Source: Lachnospiraceae bacterium (GTDB taxonomy: Bacteria; Bacillota; Clostridia; Lachnospirales; Lachnospiraceae). Taken from it: 64,000 nt of DNA. The notes beneath the pieces are model-generated. The model saw only the letters and a program-made list of their open reading frames with translations, was not told where the DNA came from and ran no database searches. A program made the position numbers and the translations under genes. The stretch covers positions 186,001 to 250,000 of the forward strand of contig JAQXJP010000035.1 of the NCBI GenBank assembly GCA_029008875.1, written 5' to 3'. Shown in pieces: positions 8,863 to 19,199 of the stretch (position 1 is the first letter of the stretch; every line of letters begins with the position of its first letter).

Positions 8863-9813
8863 TCAGAGTTCCTCGATGGAAATCGCCTTCAGATACCGGC
8901 TGAGGGCATCCTGCCAGGTAGGCAGAGGCGTAAAGCCCTCCCGCACAAGCTTGCTCTTATCCAGTCGGCTGTTAAAGGGTCTGGTAGCCTTTGAAACCCC
9001 GTATTCCGCGGTGGTAACCGGGGAAACCGTCAAATGCCGTTCATCATACTCCTCGAAGCCTATGGCGGCAGCCTGATGAAAGATTTCTTGCGCGAAGTCA
9101 TACCAGCTGACGTATCCTCCTTCATTTGTGGCGTGATAGTAACCGTATTTCTCTGTTGCCAACATATCCACCAGAAGTCTTGCCAGATCGTAAGTATAGG
9201 TTGGGGTGCCAATTTGATCACACACCACCGTTAGCTTGTCATGGTTTTTTCCAACCTGAAGCATTGTCTTGATAAAATTCTTGCCGTTTGTGCCGAACAC
9301 CCAGGCGATACGAACAATGAAAAACTTCTCCAGAGTGTTTGCTACCGCAAGTTCCCCCTCCAGCTTTGTCTTGCCATAGACATTGAGTGGAGCGTAGTCC
9401 TTACAATCCGGATCCCAAGGGGTCTCCCCCTGACCGTCAAACACATAATCGGTACTGATATAGATCATTTTAGCGTCGATGGCCTTGCAGGCTTTTGCAA
9501 TATTGGCAGTTCCGTCCACATTGATGGCCCAAACCTTCTCCTGCTTATCCTCATCCTCCGCCAGATCCACCGCGGTCCATGCCGCACAGTGTACCACCAC
9601 ATCCGGGGCGATGTCTGTCAATGTTTTTTCCACCGCATCCCCATCCGTAATGTCCATTGCCACGTAGGGCATGGTCGTCACCGGGGAACCGTCCGCCGCG
9701 CCGCTGTACTCCGGCGCGATGTCGCTTCCGATACCCTCGTAACCGCGTTTATGAAGTTCATTCATCACATCATGTCCCAGCTGTCCCGCGACACCTGTCA
9801 CGAAAATTTTCAT
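8863..9813 (-). CDS. rfbD: dTDP-4-dehydrorhamnose reductase
   Basis: MKIFVTGVAGQLGHDV, YISTDYVFDG, YGKTKLEGE. Confidence 0.95.
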   Translation of the reverse strand: MKIFVTGVAGQLGHDVMNELHKRGYEGIGSDIAPEYSGAADGSPVTTMPYVAMDITDGDAVEKTLTDIAPDVVVHCAAWTAVDLAEDEDKQEKVWAINVDGTANIAKACKAIDAKMIYISTDYVFDGQGETPWDPDCKDYAPLNVYGKTKLEGELAVANTLEKFFIVRIAWVFGTNGKNFIKTMLQVGKNHDKLTVVCDQIGTPTYTYDLARLLVDMLATEKYGYYHATNEGGYVSWYDFAQEIFHQAAAIGFEEYDERHLTVSPVTTAEYGVSKATRPFNSRLDKSKLVREGFTPLPTWQDALSRYLKAISIEEL

Positions 9814-9884
9814 AGTACCATCTCTCCTATATATGAATTATAGTTGTGATTCCGACAAATATTCCCACCGGATGATGTTGCATA

Positions 9885-10904
9885 TTAACGGTTGGAATAC
9901 ATCTTCTCGTAGTACTCCTGGTACTCACCGGAGATGATGTTCTCCCACCACTCCTTGTTGTCCAGATACCACTGAATGGTCTTCTTGATACCGTCCGCAA
10001 ATTTGGTCTCCGGAAGCCATCCCAGTTCATTGTGAATCTTGGTGGGATCGATGGCGTAGCGCATATCATGGCCCTTGCGATCTCCCACATGAGTGATAAG
10101 ACTCTCCGGCTTACCAAGCTCCTTGCAGATAATCTTGACAATATCGATATTCTTCATCTCGTTGTGGCCGCCGATGTTGTACACTTCCCCGACACGGCCC
10201 TTGTGAATAATCAGGTCGATGGCCTTGCAGTGATCCTCCACGTACAGCCAGTCACGGACATTCAGTCCTTCACCGTATACCGGAAGAGGCTTATCGTTCA
10301 GCGCATTTGCGATCATAAGCGGAATCAGCTTCTCCGGGAAGTGGTAAGGTCCGTAGTTGTTGGAACAACGGCTGATGGTCACCGGAAGTCCGTAGGTTCT
10401 GTGGTATGCCAGCACCAAAAGGTCTGCGCCGGCCTTGGAAGAACTGTATGGGCTGGAGGTGTGAATCGGAGTCTCCTCCGTGAAAAACAGATCCGGGCGA
10501 TCCAGCGGGAGATCCCCGTACACCTCATCGGTGGATACCTGATGGTAACGGGTAATGCCGTACTTGCGGCACGCATCCATCAAAGTCGCAGTTCCGATAA
10601 TGTTGGTCTGGAGGAAAATCTCCGGATTCTCAATGGAGCGATCCACATGGGACTCTGCCGCGAAGTTCACCACAATGTCCGGGTGCTCCTCCTCAAACAA
10701 TTTGTACACACCCTCACGATCACAGATATCCAGCTTCACAAAGCGGAAATTCGGGTTGCTCATAACCGGCTCCAGGGTTGAGAGATTGCCCGCATAAGTC
10801 AGCTTATCCAAGCATACTATGCGGTAATCCGGGTACTTATCCAGCATGTGAAAAACGAAGTTACTTCCGATAAATCCGGCACCGCCGGTAACAATAATTG
10901 TCAT
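9885..10904 (-). CDS. rfbB: dTDP-glucose 4,6-dehydratase
   Basis: TGGAGFIGSNFVFHML, VSTDEVYGDLPLD, YSSSKAGADLLV. Confidence 0.97.
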   Translation of the reverse strand: MTIIVTGGAGFIGSNFVFHMLDKYPDYRIVCLDKLTYAGNLSTLEPVMSNPNFRFVKLDICDREGVYKLFEEEHPDIVVNFAAESHVDRSIENPEIFLQTNIIGTATLMDACRKYGITRYHQVSTDEVYGDLPLDRPDLFFTEETPIHTSSPYSSSKAGADLLVLAYHRTYGLPVTISRCSNNYGPYHFPEKLIPLMIANALNDKPLPVYGEGLNVRDWLYVEDHCKAIDLIIHKGRVGEVYNIGGHNEMKNIDIVKIICKELGKPESLITHVGDRKGHDMRYAIDPTKIHNELGWLPETKFADGIKKTIQWYLDNKEWWENIISGEYQEYYEKMYSNR

Positions 10905-10927
10905 ATTTTTTCTCCTTTTTTGAAAAA

Positions 10928-11824
10928 TTAATACAGATTCTCCTGATACTTTCCGTCAAGAACATCCTTCAGATACTGTCCGTACTGATTCTTTTTCAGA
11001 ATCTCATACACCTGGAGCACATCCTCCTTGGTGATCCAGCCGTTCAGGTAGGCAATCTCCTCCAGGCACGCAATCTTGCGGTGCTGGTGTGTCTCGACGG
11101 TCTTGACAAAGTTGGTGGCATCCACGAGGCTCTCGTGAGTACCGGTATCCAGCCATGTGAATCCCTGTCCCAGAAGTTCCACATTCAAGGCTCCCTGCTC
11201 CAGATAGATGCGGTTCAGATCCGTAATCTCCAGTTCCCCTCTTGCGGACGGCTTCAGATTTTTCGCATACTCCACAACCTGATTGTCATAGAAATACAGA
11301 CCGGTCACACAGTAATTGCTCTTGGGCTGTGCCGGCTTCTCCTCGATGGAGATAGCCTTGCCCTCCTTGTCAAACTCCACAATACCGAAGCGCTCCGGAT
11401 CATCCACATAGTAACCGAACACGGTGGCTCCCCTTCCCTCGGAAGCATTTGCCACAGCAGCCTGAAGTCTCTTTTTCAGGCCATGTCCGGCAAAAATATT
11501 ATCTCCAAGTACCATGGCAACCGTATCATCGCCGATGAAATCAGCGCCGATGATGAATGCCTGCGCCAATCCGTCCGGGCTGGGCTGAATCGCATAGGAC
11601 AAGTTCACGCCAAACTGGTGACCGTCGCCGAGAAGTTCCTGAAATCTCGGGGTATCCTGGGGTGTTGAGATGATGAGAATATCGCGAATCCCCGCATTCA
11701 TGAGAACGGACATCGGATAATAAATCATCGGCTTATCGTAAATTGGAAGCAGCTGCTTCGATGTTACCATTGTCAGCGGATACAGACGTGTTCCGGATCC
11801 ACCGGCCAAAATAATACCTTTCAT
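10928..11824 (-). CDS. rfbA: Glucose-1-phosphate thymidylyltransferase
   Basis: [37 protein letters not shown]. Confidence 0.98.
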   Translation of the reverse strand: MKGIILAGGSGTRLYPLTMVTSKQLLPIYDKPMIYYPMSVLMNAGIRDILIISTPQDTPRFQELLGDGHQFGVNLSYAIQPSPDGLAQAFIIGADFIGDDTVAMVLGDNIFAGHGLKKRLQAAVANASEGRGATVFGYYVDDPERFGIVEFDKEGKAISIEEKPAQPKSNYCVTGLYFYDNQVVEYAKNLKPSARGELEITDLNRIYLEQGALNVELLGQGFTWLDTGTHESLVDATNFVKTVETHQHRKIACLEEIAYLNGWITKEDVLQVYEILKKNQYGQYLKDVLDGKYQENLY

Positions 11825-11870
11825 GGTTGCCCTCCTATATCTTAAAATTTACTGTTTGAAGTTATTATAA

Positions 11871-11891
11871 AAGGTGACCATAGGTCACCTT
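11871..11891 (-). terminator. Hairpin terminator overlapping the udk 3' end
   Basis: AAGGTGACC-ATA-GGTCACCTT followed on the minus strand by TTATAAT. Confidence 0.6.
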
Positions 11892-12517
11892 CAAGAACTT
11901 TTTTCATTTTTTTCCAAAATTCTTTGGATGCTCTCTTTCACCAGTTCGAAAGCCACGTCGTTCATGCCGCTGTTGATGACGATATCCGCCAGATATTTGG
12001 TGGGTTCCACGTGGATATAATGCATGGGCTTCACCGTAGTCAGGTACTGCTGCATAATGTTTTCCACATCCCGGCCCCGCTCCTTCACATCCCGGACCAC
12101 CCGGCGAAGAATTCTCTCATCCGCATCCGCTTCCACGTAGACCTTGATATCGATCAGTTCCCGCAACCGTTCATCGGCCAGGGCGAGAATTCCCTCCACA
12201 ATCATCACCGGCCGTGGCTCGATGACCGTCACCTGATCTGACCGATTATGGATAGTATAATCATAAACCGGGCACTCTATGCTCTCCCCGGCTTTCAGCC
12301 TCTTAATGTGTTCAATCATCAAATCCGTCTCCAGGGATTCCGGGGAATCATAATTGACCTTCTTGCGCTCCTCAAAAGGGATATCCTGTCTCTTATAGTA
12401 GTTGTCATAATAGATTACCGCAATGTCGTCCCCAAACTCCGCCTTCAGGCGATTGGTAAATGTAGACTTTCCGGAACCGGTTCCCCCTGCAACTCCGATA
12501 ATTGTACATTCCATGCT
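11891..12517 (-). CDS. udk: Uridine kinase
   Basis: IIGVAGGTGSGKSTFTNRL, YYDNYYKRQDIPFEER, NYDSPESLETDL; likely start MECTIIGV. Confidence 0.93.
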   Translation of the reverse strand, partial: SMECTIIGVAGGTGSGKSTFTNRLKAEFGDDIAVIYYDNYYKRQDIPFEERKKVNYDSPESLETDLMIEHIKRLKAGESIECPVYDYTIHNRSDQVTVIEPRPVMIVEGILALADERLRELIDIKVYVEADADERILRRVVRDVKERGRDVENIMQQYLTTVKPMHYIHVEPTKYLADIVINSGMNDVAFELVKESIQRILEKNEKSS

Positions 12518-12590
12518 GTCATCCTCCATCTGTCATCTAATTCCTTATCTCTCTGGGATTGCTCATATCCTATCCCATGCCCGGCAAAAA

Positions 12591-12624
12591 ATGAGGCGCT
12601 CACTTCAAAAAGCTGGCGCCTCAT
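12591..12624 (-). terminator. Rho-independent terminator after the LCP gene
   Basis: ATGAGGCGC ... GCGCCTCAT stem with TTTTTT tail on the minus strand. Confidence 0.75.
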
Positions 12625-12641
12625 TGGTTTCTTATAAAATC

Positions 12642-14201
12642 TTACTCAAAATCAGCATCTGTCAAGCGCTCACCGGATTCAAACTTGTTGATCAGTTCGA
12701 TGGCCTTGTCAACGCTATCCTGATCCGGAATCATGACATATGCATGGGTATTCGGAACAGAATAAGTGGTTCTGCTGTCACCGGTACCGGTAACCGCATA
12801 GGAACGGACATCCCATGAACTCATATCGGAGAGCTGCATGCGGACAAGTGCCGCCATCTCATCGGAAGACAGGCTGGTTGCGAACATACCCTCCATGCTA
12901 TCCATAATCTCACCGTAGTTGGTCAGAATGGTGGTTCCGGAAGACATCTTCTCAATGATCGCCTTAATCAATCTCATAGAGTTGATACCACGGGTGTTAT
13001 CTCCATCCGCAAAGGCGTAACGCTCCCGGGCAAATCCGAGGGCAGCCTCGCCGTCCAATTCATTCAATCCCTCGTAGATTTGTCTATTATAGTGGGTGGT
13101 GACAAAGGTCTTGTCAGATTCCACGGTAACGCCGCCGATGGCATCAACGAGAGTCATAAATCCGTTGAAGTTAATCTGCATATAATAGTTGATCTTGGTG
13201 TCATACAATGCTCCCAAGGAATCCATGGAACACTCAAAGCCGTACAGACCGCAGTGTGTCAGCTTATCGCAAGCACCGCTGCTGCTGACAGAAATCGGAA
13301 TGTAGTAATCTCGAGGAGTATTGACAAGGAGCACCTGCTTCTCAACCGGATTCACAAAGGCGATGATGTTCACATCGCTTCGGCTCTTGGACAACTTGGA
13401 TGTTCTGGTATCGGAGCCGCTACAGTAAATAGCAAACACATCCTTGGTCACATCCTTCGGGGCCTCCACCTCGGCCTGCTCCACAACTGTCTCAATCATA
13501 TGCTGGTACACCACCTTGGTATCCTGCACGAAGGTCTCATATCCCTCCATGTCCACGATAATCTCCTCGTAGGTGATGTTCATAACCATAGCGTCAATAG
13601 TCCCTGCACGAAGCGCATCCACGGTATCAAACACGGACTCGAACTCCTGAACCTGGACTTCGCCGATTTTCTCCTGGATATCCTCCATGGTCTCCTGGGA
13701 ATTCTCATAATCAAATCCCGCTGTAAGACCAAACACAGCACCCTCCAAATCCGTAATCTCCTCCGCCGGGGAAGTGATTGGAACATATACGGACACCGTA
13801 TCCGTGATTACCACCTCGGAGCTGATTGCCACACCTTCAATGGTACTGTTCAACTTGTTCACCATGGAGGAAGCCATGATACATGCAATCATAGTGAGGG
13901 AGGAAATCAAAACTCCCAATCCCCTCTTCAGGTAGAACTTGCTCTTCTTCTGCCCTTTACGCTTCTTCACAAGGAGCATAAGCGCATATGCCATAAAAAG
14001 CAAAAGCCATAGAATAATAAAGAAAAAAACCAGATACAGCACCGGGAACATCTTGGATTTTCCCAAAACCACCACTGCCACAATACTCAAAATAATCTGA
14101 AGTGCCAGAAGAAAATAAGCCGTAACTTTCCACTTTTGTCTGTTGCTCATTCCCTTTTTGTGGGAAGGCTTTCTTGCTGAAGACTTAGTTGTTGTACTCA
14201 T
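12642..14201 (-). CDS. LytR-CpsA-Psr (LCP) family cell-wall/polysaccharide ligase-like protein
   Basis: Several N-terminal TM segments; SRSDVNIIAFVNP...LLVNTPRDYYIPI; GGVTVESDK; GFARERYAFADGDNTRGINSMRLI. Confidence 0.9.
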   Translation of the reverse strand: MSTTTKSSARKPSHKKGMSNRQKWKVTAYFLLALQIILSIVAVVVLGKSKMFPVLYLVFFFIILWLLLFMAYALMLLVKKRKGQKKSKFYLKRGLGVLISSLTMIACIMASSMVNKLNSTIEGVAISSEVVITDTVSVYVPITSPAEEITDLEGAVFGLTAGFDYENSQETMEDIQEKIGEVQVQEFESVFDTVDALRAGTIDAMVMNITYEEIIVDMEGYETFVQDTKVVYQHMIETVVEQAEVEAPKDVTKDVFAIYCSGSDTRTSKLSKSRSDVNIIAFVNPVEKQVLLVNTPRDYYIPISVSSSGACDKLTHCGLYGFECSMDSLGALYDTKINYYMQINFNGFMTLVDAIGGVTVESDKTFVTTHYNRQIYEGLNELDGEAALGFARERYAFADGDNTRGINSMRLIKAIIEKMSSGTTILTNYGEIMDSMEGMFATSLSSDEMAALVRMQLSDMSSWDVRSYAVTGTGDSRTTYSVPNTHAYVMIPDQDSVDKAIELINKFESGERLTDADFE

Positions 14202-14931
14202 ACTTTCTTTCCTTTCGTATGTATCGAATTCTCTTGAGCAATTCGAATATTATCATAAGTCGGTTGCGAATCATAACGCCCACCGAATTGTGATCAAAAT
14301 CAGATACCGCGGCCGAATGCCTTCGGTATAACAATAGCGGTTGCTGCAAAAAACAGGATTTTCCGAAAAACTTGTCGCTGACAAGCCCAATCCACTGATC
14401 GTGCATCGGAAGATTTCGCGGAATCGGAAGGGCAATCTCCGCCACCTCCCTGCGAAACGCCATACAGCATCCCATGTAGGAATTTTTAATCAGACCGTTT
14501 ATCACCCCGGGCTTGGACCCCCGGTATGCAAAAAAGGACTTCATCATGGTCTCCCGCAGATCCTCGGTCATCACCTTGGCATCGTGAATTACCAGCCTCA
14601 GCTTCTCATTGCCCGTGAACTGCTCCATCACAGTCTGCACCTTGTCCGGCAACCACACGTCATCTTGATCCGCCAGGAAGATATATTCCCCCTTGCAGGC
14701 GGCGATGGCATTTTCAAAATTGGCAATCACGCCTTCCCTCGGCCCCCGCTCATAGCGAACGCGTCCATCGCGCTCCATAAATTCTCGAATGATGATCATC
14801 GTATCGTCGGAAGAACCGTCATCCGAGATCACCACTTCATCCTCATCCCCCAATTGACACAGTATGGAATCCAACTGTTCCCCAAGATACAAACCGCCGT
14901 TAAACGTAGCCATCGCAACGGATATTCTCAT
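14185..14931 (-). CDS. Glycosyltransferase family 2
   Basis: MRISVAMATFNGGLYLGEQLDSIL...DDGSSDDT...LADQDDVW. Confidence 0.88.
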   Translation of the reverse strand: MRISVAMATFNGGLYLGEQLDSILCQLGDEDEVVISDDGSSDDTMIIIREFMERDGRVRYERGPREGVIANFENAIAACKGEYIFLADQDDVWLPDKVQTVMEQFTGNEKLRLVIHDAKVMTEDLRETMMKSFFAYRGSKPGVINGLIKNSYMGCCMAFRREVAEIALPIPRNLPMHDQWIGLVSDKFFGKSCFLQQPLLLYRRHSAAVSDFDHNSVGVMIRNRLMIIFELLKRIRYIRKERKYEYNN

Positions 14932-16387
14932 TAAAAAAAGCATCTCCTTGTGAAATATATTTGGACCATCGTGCAAAAAAAATCTTTTTTGCATCATTTT
15001 CATTTACCGGATACTTTTCGTCAGCCAATCTGCCATCCCTCACCGCAGTAACCTGAGGATCAATAACCACAGAATAGCCGGCAGCCTTGAGCTTTAAGCA
15101 AAAATCCATATCCCTGTATGGCGGAGGTAACATCTGATCAAAACCTCCCACTTCGAAAAAGGCTTCTCTATCAACAATACAAAAATCAAGCGATCCACCA
15201 CTCATGTTTTGCGGCAGATATGCTCTTTGAAAATACCCTTTTTTCAATGCGCTAAGACCATAAAAATTAGTCTCGACCGTTCCATCCTCCAGCAATCGAT
15301 AGCCACAGCATTCCACAACTCCACGCAAAGTAGACGACTTATCAATAATTCGCCCGCCTACCATACCGACAGACCTCAGAGACCTATTCATGTAGCTTGC
15401 CAAAACTTGATCCCATTCTATATCCAGCGGCCGAACCGTCTTCGAGGAGAATATGATATACTCCCTCGGTTCCTTGTCCTGGGCCAAAACTCTGCTAAAA
15501 TGGGATGCGATAACCTTCTTCTGCGCCTCAATTGCATATCCTTTATTTCCCGCGCTCAAAGCAGTGGAGTTCACACTGGTTCTCCAATGATACAAAACCT
15601 TGGGGATATGGGCAATTGCCTCCTCCCCGACAGCCTCCGTCACACGCATTACCAAATCATAATCTTGTGCGCCATCGAACTCCGGTTTCAGATAACCTAC
15701 CTTCCGCAATACTTCCCGCTCGACCAAGACTAGATGACAGAAATAGTTATAGTGATTTAATAATTCCTCATTGTAGTCCGATTTAAAGTGTGGTTCAAAA
15801 TAATGCTTGCCATCTTCCGACACCTTGTCCTCGTCAGAATAAATAATCGCAGGCCTACGCTCATTGATAGCCACAGCCATCTCATACAACGCATTCGGCT
15901 CCAATACATCGTCATGATCCACAAACGCCACATAGTCCCCTTTTGCCAATTGGAGACCGGCATTGGTATTGTTCGAGATTCCCCTGTTTCCCTCAAGCTT
16001 CTTATAGACTATCTGTGCTTCCTCTATCCCTTTATTCCTATATCTTTCGCATAATTCTGCAAGATTATTACACACAGAATCATCTTCGGTTGCATCTGCA
16101 ATTATCAATTCCCACTTATCATAGGATTGATTCAGCAGGGAACAGAATAGTTCCTCCAAATATTGTGGTTTTGTGTAAAAAGTGGGGACAACAACGCTAA
16201 TCAACGGGCGACATAAAAGTTTTTTGCTTTGCTGTTTTTGTTCTTGAAGTTCTTCCTCCGATACAGAATGCTTATGTGTCCTCCACATAATGTCAATCGG
16301 ATTTTCTTTCTTCTCTATCCACTTTATGAAAAGCCCACAAAAGCCATTTTGACCCAAAAGCCTCAAAAAACCCGAAATTTTATCCAT
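14900..16387 (-). CDS. Glycosyltransferase family 2
   Basis: ISVVVPTFYTKPQYLEELFCSLLNQSYDKWELIIADATEDD...VDHDDVLEPNALYE. Confidence 0.9.
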   Translation of the reverse strand: MDKISGFLRLLGQNGFCGLFIKWIEKKENPIDIMWRTHKHSVSEEELQEQKQQSKKLLCRPLISVVVPTFYTKPQYLEELFCSLLNQSYDKWELIIADATEDDSVCNNLAELCERYRNKGIEEAQIVYKKLEGNRGISNNTNAGLQLAKGDYVAFVDHDDVLEPNALYEMAVAINERRPAIIYSDEDKVSEDGKHYFEPHFKSDYNEELLNHYNYFCHLVLVEREVLRKVGYLKPEFDGAQDYDLVMRVTEAVGEEAIAHIPKVLYHWRTSVNSTALSAGNKGYAIEAQKKVIASHFSRVLAQDKEPREYIIFSSKTVRPLDIEWDQVLASYMNRSLRSVGMVGGRIIDKSSTLRGVVECCGYRLLEDGTVETNFYGLSALKKGYFQRAYLPQNMSGGSLDFCIVDREAFFEVGGFDQMLPPPYRDMDFCLKLKAAGYSVVIDPQVTAVRDGRLADEKYPVNENDAKKIFFARWSKYISQGDAFFNENIRCDGYV

Positions 16388-16410
16388 AACATTAACATTA
16401 TACCATATAA

Positions 16411-18135
16411 TTATCTATTTTCATCCAAAAAAATTGTTAAAAATTTCTTAATATCCCGCTCAACAGAATTGGCTTCCTCCTGCCCCTTCCCACTGGCAGA
16501 TATATATACTTTGATTTTAGGCTCCGTTCCTGAAGGTCTTACAATGAATGAGCAATTCCCCTCCATCTCAAATTTCAGAACATTTGATTTCGGCAGACCA
16601 TCAATCCCCTGGGAATAGTCTCTCACAGAATGAATCCTTCTATTCGCAACACTGCCATTGTACGCTCTAAACTTCTCCATTATGTGTTCCATTATCTCCA
16701 CTCCGCCGGAGCCTTCAAAAGTATACGAATATAAAGTATTGATTGTATAGCCATATCGCTGATAGAGTTCATCCAATTTCTCCACCAGATTAATCCCCTT
16801 GGTTCTATAGTAAGCAGCCATTTCACAGATCAATAGGGCAGCATTTACGCCATCTTTATCTCGAACAAAACTTCCGCTTAAGTAACCGCAGCTCTCTTCG
16901 ATTCCAAGGACAAAATCATCCTGAAGTCCGCGTTCCTCCAAGATGCCAATCTGTTCCCCAATATATTTAAAACCGGTAAGAACATCTATTAATTTAACCC
17001 CATAGGAATCCGCAATTCGTCTGGCCAGATCTGTAGTTACTATCGTTTTCATCGCCACCGGTTTCTCCGGCATCGTCCCGCTTTCCTTACGCCTTGCACA
17101 GACATAATCAAGCAACAAAACTCCCGTCTCATTCCCGGATAGGAGTACATACTCATTTTTGTTCCCACGTATTCCCACAGTATCCTTGACTGCAATCCCA
17201 ACTCTATCGCAATCCGGGTCTGTTGCAATCAGCAGATCCGCATCCGCTTTCTTTGCATAACGGATACCCAGTTCCATCGCTGCCGGTTCTTCCGGATTCG
17301 GGAATGGACATGTAGGAAAATGTCCATCCGGTTTCTCCTGCTCCGCAACCACTGTAACATTCGTATACCCGGTTTCCTTCAAAACTCTTAATACAGGTTT
17401 CAACCCGGTCCCATTCAAAGGTGAATATACAATCACAATATTCCTATCGATCTGTGCATTTTTACAAAGTTCCTGAGCTTTGACTTCATTAACGTATGAG
17501 TCAATTATCGACTCGGGTACATTTTCAATCAGCTTCTTCTCAAAGGCCTCATCATAGGACATCTTATGAATGCCGGTAAACAAGTCAATTTTCAGAATCT
17601 GACTATAGATCTCTTTTGCAGCCTTTGAAGTTATCTGACATCCATCCGGGCCATACACTTTATACCCATTATACTTTGCCGGATTGTGTGAAGCTGTAAC
17701 TACCACGCCGGCATCACAATGCAATGTCCTCACTGCATAGGACAAGCACGGCGTAGGCATCAGTTCCGAGAAAATATATACTTTTATTCCGTTGGCAGCA
17801 AATACGCCGGCAGCTTGTTTTGCAAACAATTCCGAGTTGATTCTGGAATCGAAACAGATTGCAATCGTTTTCTCCTGCTTTCCTGAAATATTAATATAAT
17901 TTGCCAATCCTTGCGATGCCCTCGCAACCGTGTATATATTCATCCGATTCGTTCCGGCGCCAATCACGCCTCTCAATCCACCGGTTCCAAATTCCAGTTG
18001 CCGATAAAATGCATCCTCAATCTTTGCATAATCCCCCTGCATCTGTTCAAGTTCCAGAGCAAGAACCGGATCTTCGTTTGCGCTCTTTTTCCATCTTTCA
18101 AATTCATCAAGAATACACTGCTGCATCAGAATCAT
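16411..18135 (-). CDS. Second phosphoglucomutase/phosphomannomutase
   Basis: TASHNPAKYNGYK, DPDCDRVGIA, RPSGTEPKIKVY; start MILMQQCILDEFERWK. Confidence 0.93.
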   Translation of the reverse strand: MILMQQCILDEFERWKKSANEDPVLALELEQMQGDYAKIEDAFYRQLEFGTGGLRGVIGAGTNRMNIYTVARASQGLANYINISGKQEKTIAICFDSRINSELFAKQAAGVFAANGIKVYIFSELMPTPCLSYAVRTLHCDAGVVVTASHNPAKYNGYKVYGPDGCQITSKAAKEIYSQILKIDLFTGIHKMSYDEAFEKKLIENVPESIIDSYVNEVKAQELCKNAQIDRNIVIVYSPLNGTGLKPVLRVLKETGYTNVTVVAEQEKPDGHFPTCPFPNPEEPAAMELGIRYAKKADADLLIATDPDCDRVGIAVKDTVGIRGNKNEYVLLSGNETGVLLLDYVCARRKESGTMPEKPVAMKTIVTTDLARRIADSYGVKLIDVLTGFKYIGEQIGILEERGLQDDFVLGIEESCGYLSGSFVRDKDGVNAALLICEMAAYYRTKGINLVEKLDELYQRYGYTINTLYSYTFEGSGGVEIMEHIMEKFRAYNGSVANRRIHSVRDYSQGIDGLPKSNVLKFEMEGNCSFIVRPSGTEPKIKVYISASGKGQEEANSVERDIKKFLTIFLDENR

Positions 18136-18158
18136 TCCTCCCGTTTCTAACAATAAAT

Positions 18159-19199
18159 TCAACATGTCACTTTTAACATCTGCATTTTCCCGTGAATTCG
18201 CATCGTCGAGGAGTTTGCGGGAACAAAAATGCAATCTCCCTTAAATATGGGCATCCGGACATCTTCATCGACGAACAGCATGCCGCATCCCGCAATACAC
18301 AAGAGCACCATAAAAGAATTATCTCCTGTCTTCATCGGAACTAAATCATGTTGTCTCTCCGTATTGAACAACATACGTTCAACCTCAAAATACTTACATC
18401 TGCATAAAAGTTCGGAGGCACATCCCTTTTTGTACTTCAAAACCCGCAGTGGCTGCTTGGGAGATTTCGCAGACTCAAGTTTTGCTACTTGGAGTGCTTT
18501 ATCTATATGTAACTCTCTCAGGTTTCCGTTTTTATCCCTGCGATCATAGTCATATAGTCTGTAAGTCAAATTCGAGTTTTCCTGAATCTCGGCGATGAGA
18601 GCTCCTGCCCCAATTGCATGGACTGTGCCCGATTCTATGAAAAATACATCATCTTTTTCAACATCCACTTTTTGCAAATAATTTTCAAGCTTTCCGGTCT
18701 CGATGCTTTTGCGAATTTCATCTTTTGTGACATCTCGCAAAAAGCCGTAAACCAGCGATGTTTTGGGAGCCGCATCCAGAACATACCACATTTCCGTTTT
18801 TCCCAATTGACCATTTTCAAAGGTCTGCGCATATTCATCTGAAGGATGAACCTGAACGGATAAATCCTTTTTTGCATCAATCAACTTAATCAAAATCGGC
18901 AATTCCCCATTATACGAATTCTTATCAATTCTATTTCCAAAATGGGAGCCCAGAAATTCATGATGTTCTTTCAGCACTTCTGCCAATGTTTTACCGGAAA
19001 AAAATCCATTTGCGACTCCGGACAATCCATCCGGATGCGTCGAACATTCCCAGGATTCCGCAAGAGGATCAAGATTAATATTCTTTGCGAAATCATCATT
19101 GAGACGACTTCCTCCCCACAAGTAGTCTTTTCCGACGGGGCTTAATAAGAATGGATAATTTCCCTCCTTATTCCTCCAACTCAAACTTGTGTTTATCAT
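18159..19199 (-). CDS. manA: Mannose-6-phosphate isomerase, class I
   Basis: DYLWGGSRL, IKLIDAKKDLSVQVHPSDEYA, GKTEMWYVLDA. Confidence 0.93.
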   Translation of the reverse strand: MINTSLSWRNKEGNYPFLLSPVGKDYLWGGSRLNDDFAKNINLDPLAESWECSTHPDGLSGVANGFFSGKTLAEVLKEHHEFLGSHFGNRIDKNSYNGELPILIKLIDAKKDLSVQVHPSDEYAQTFENGQLGKTEMWYVLDAAPKTSLVYGFLRDVTKDEIRKSIETGKLENYLQKVDVEKDDVFFIESGTVHAIGAGALIAEIQENSNLTYRLYDYDRRDKNGNLRELHIDKALQVAKLESAKSPKQPLRVLKYKKGCASELLCRCKYFEVERMLFNTERQHDLVPMKTGDNSFMVLLCIAGCGMLFVDEDVRMPIFKGDCIFVPANSSTMRIHGKMQMLKVTC

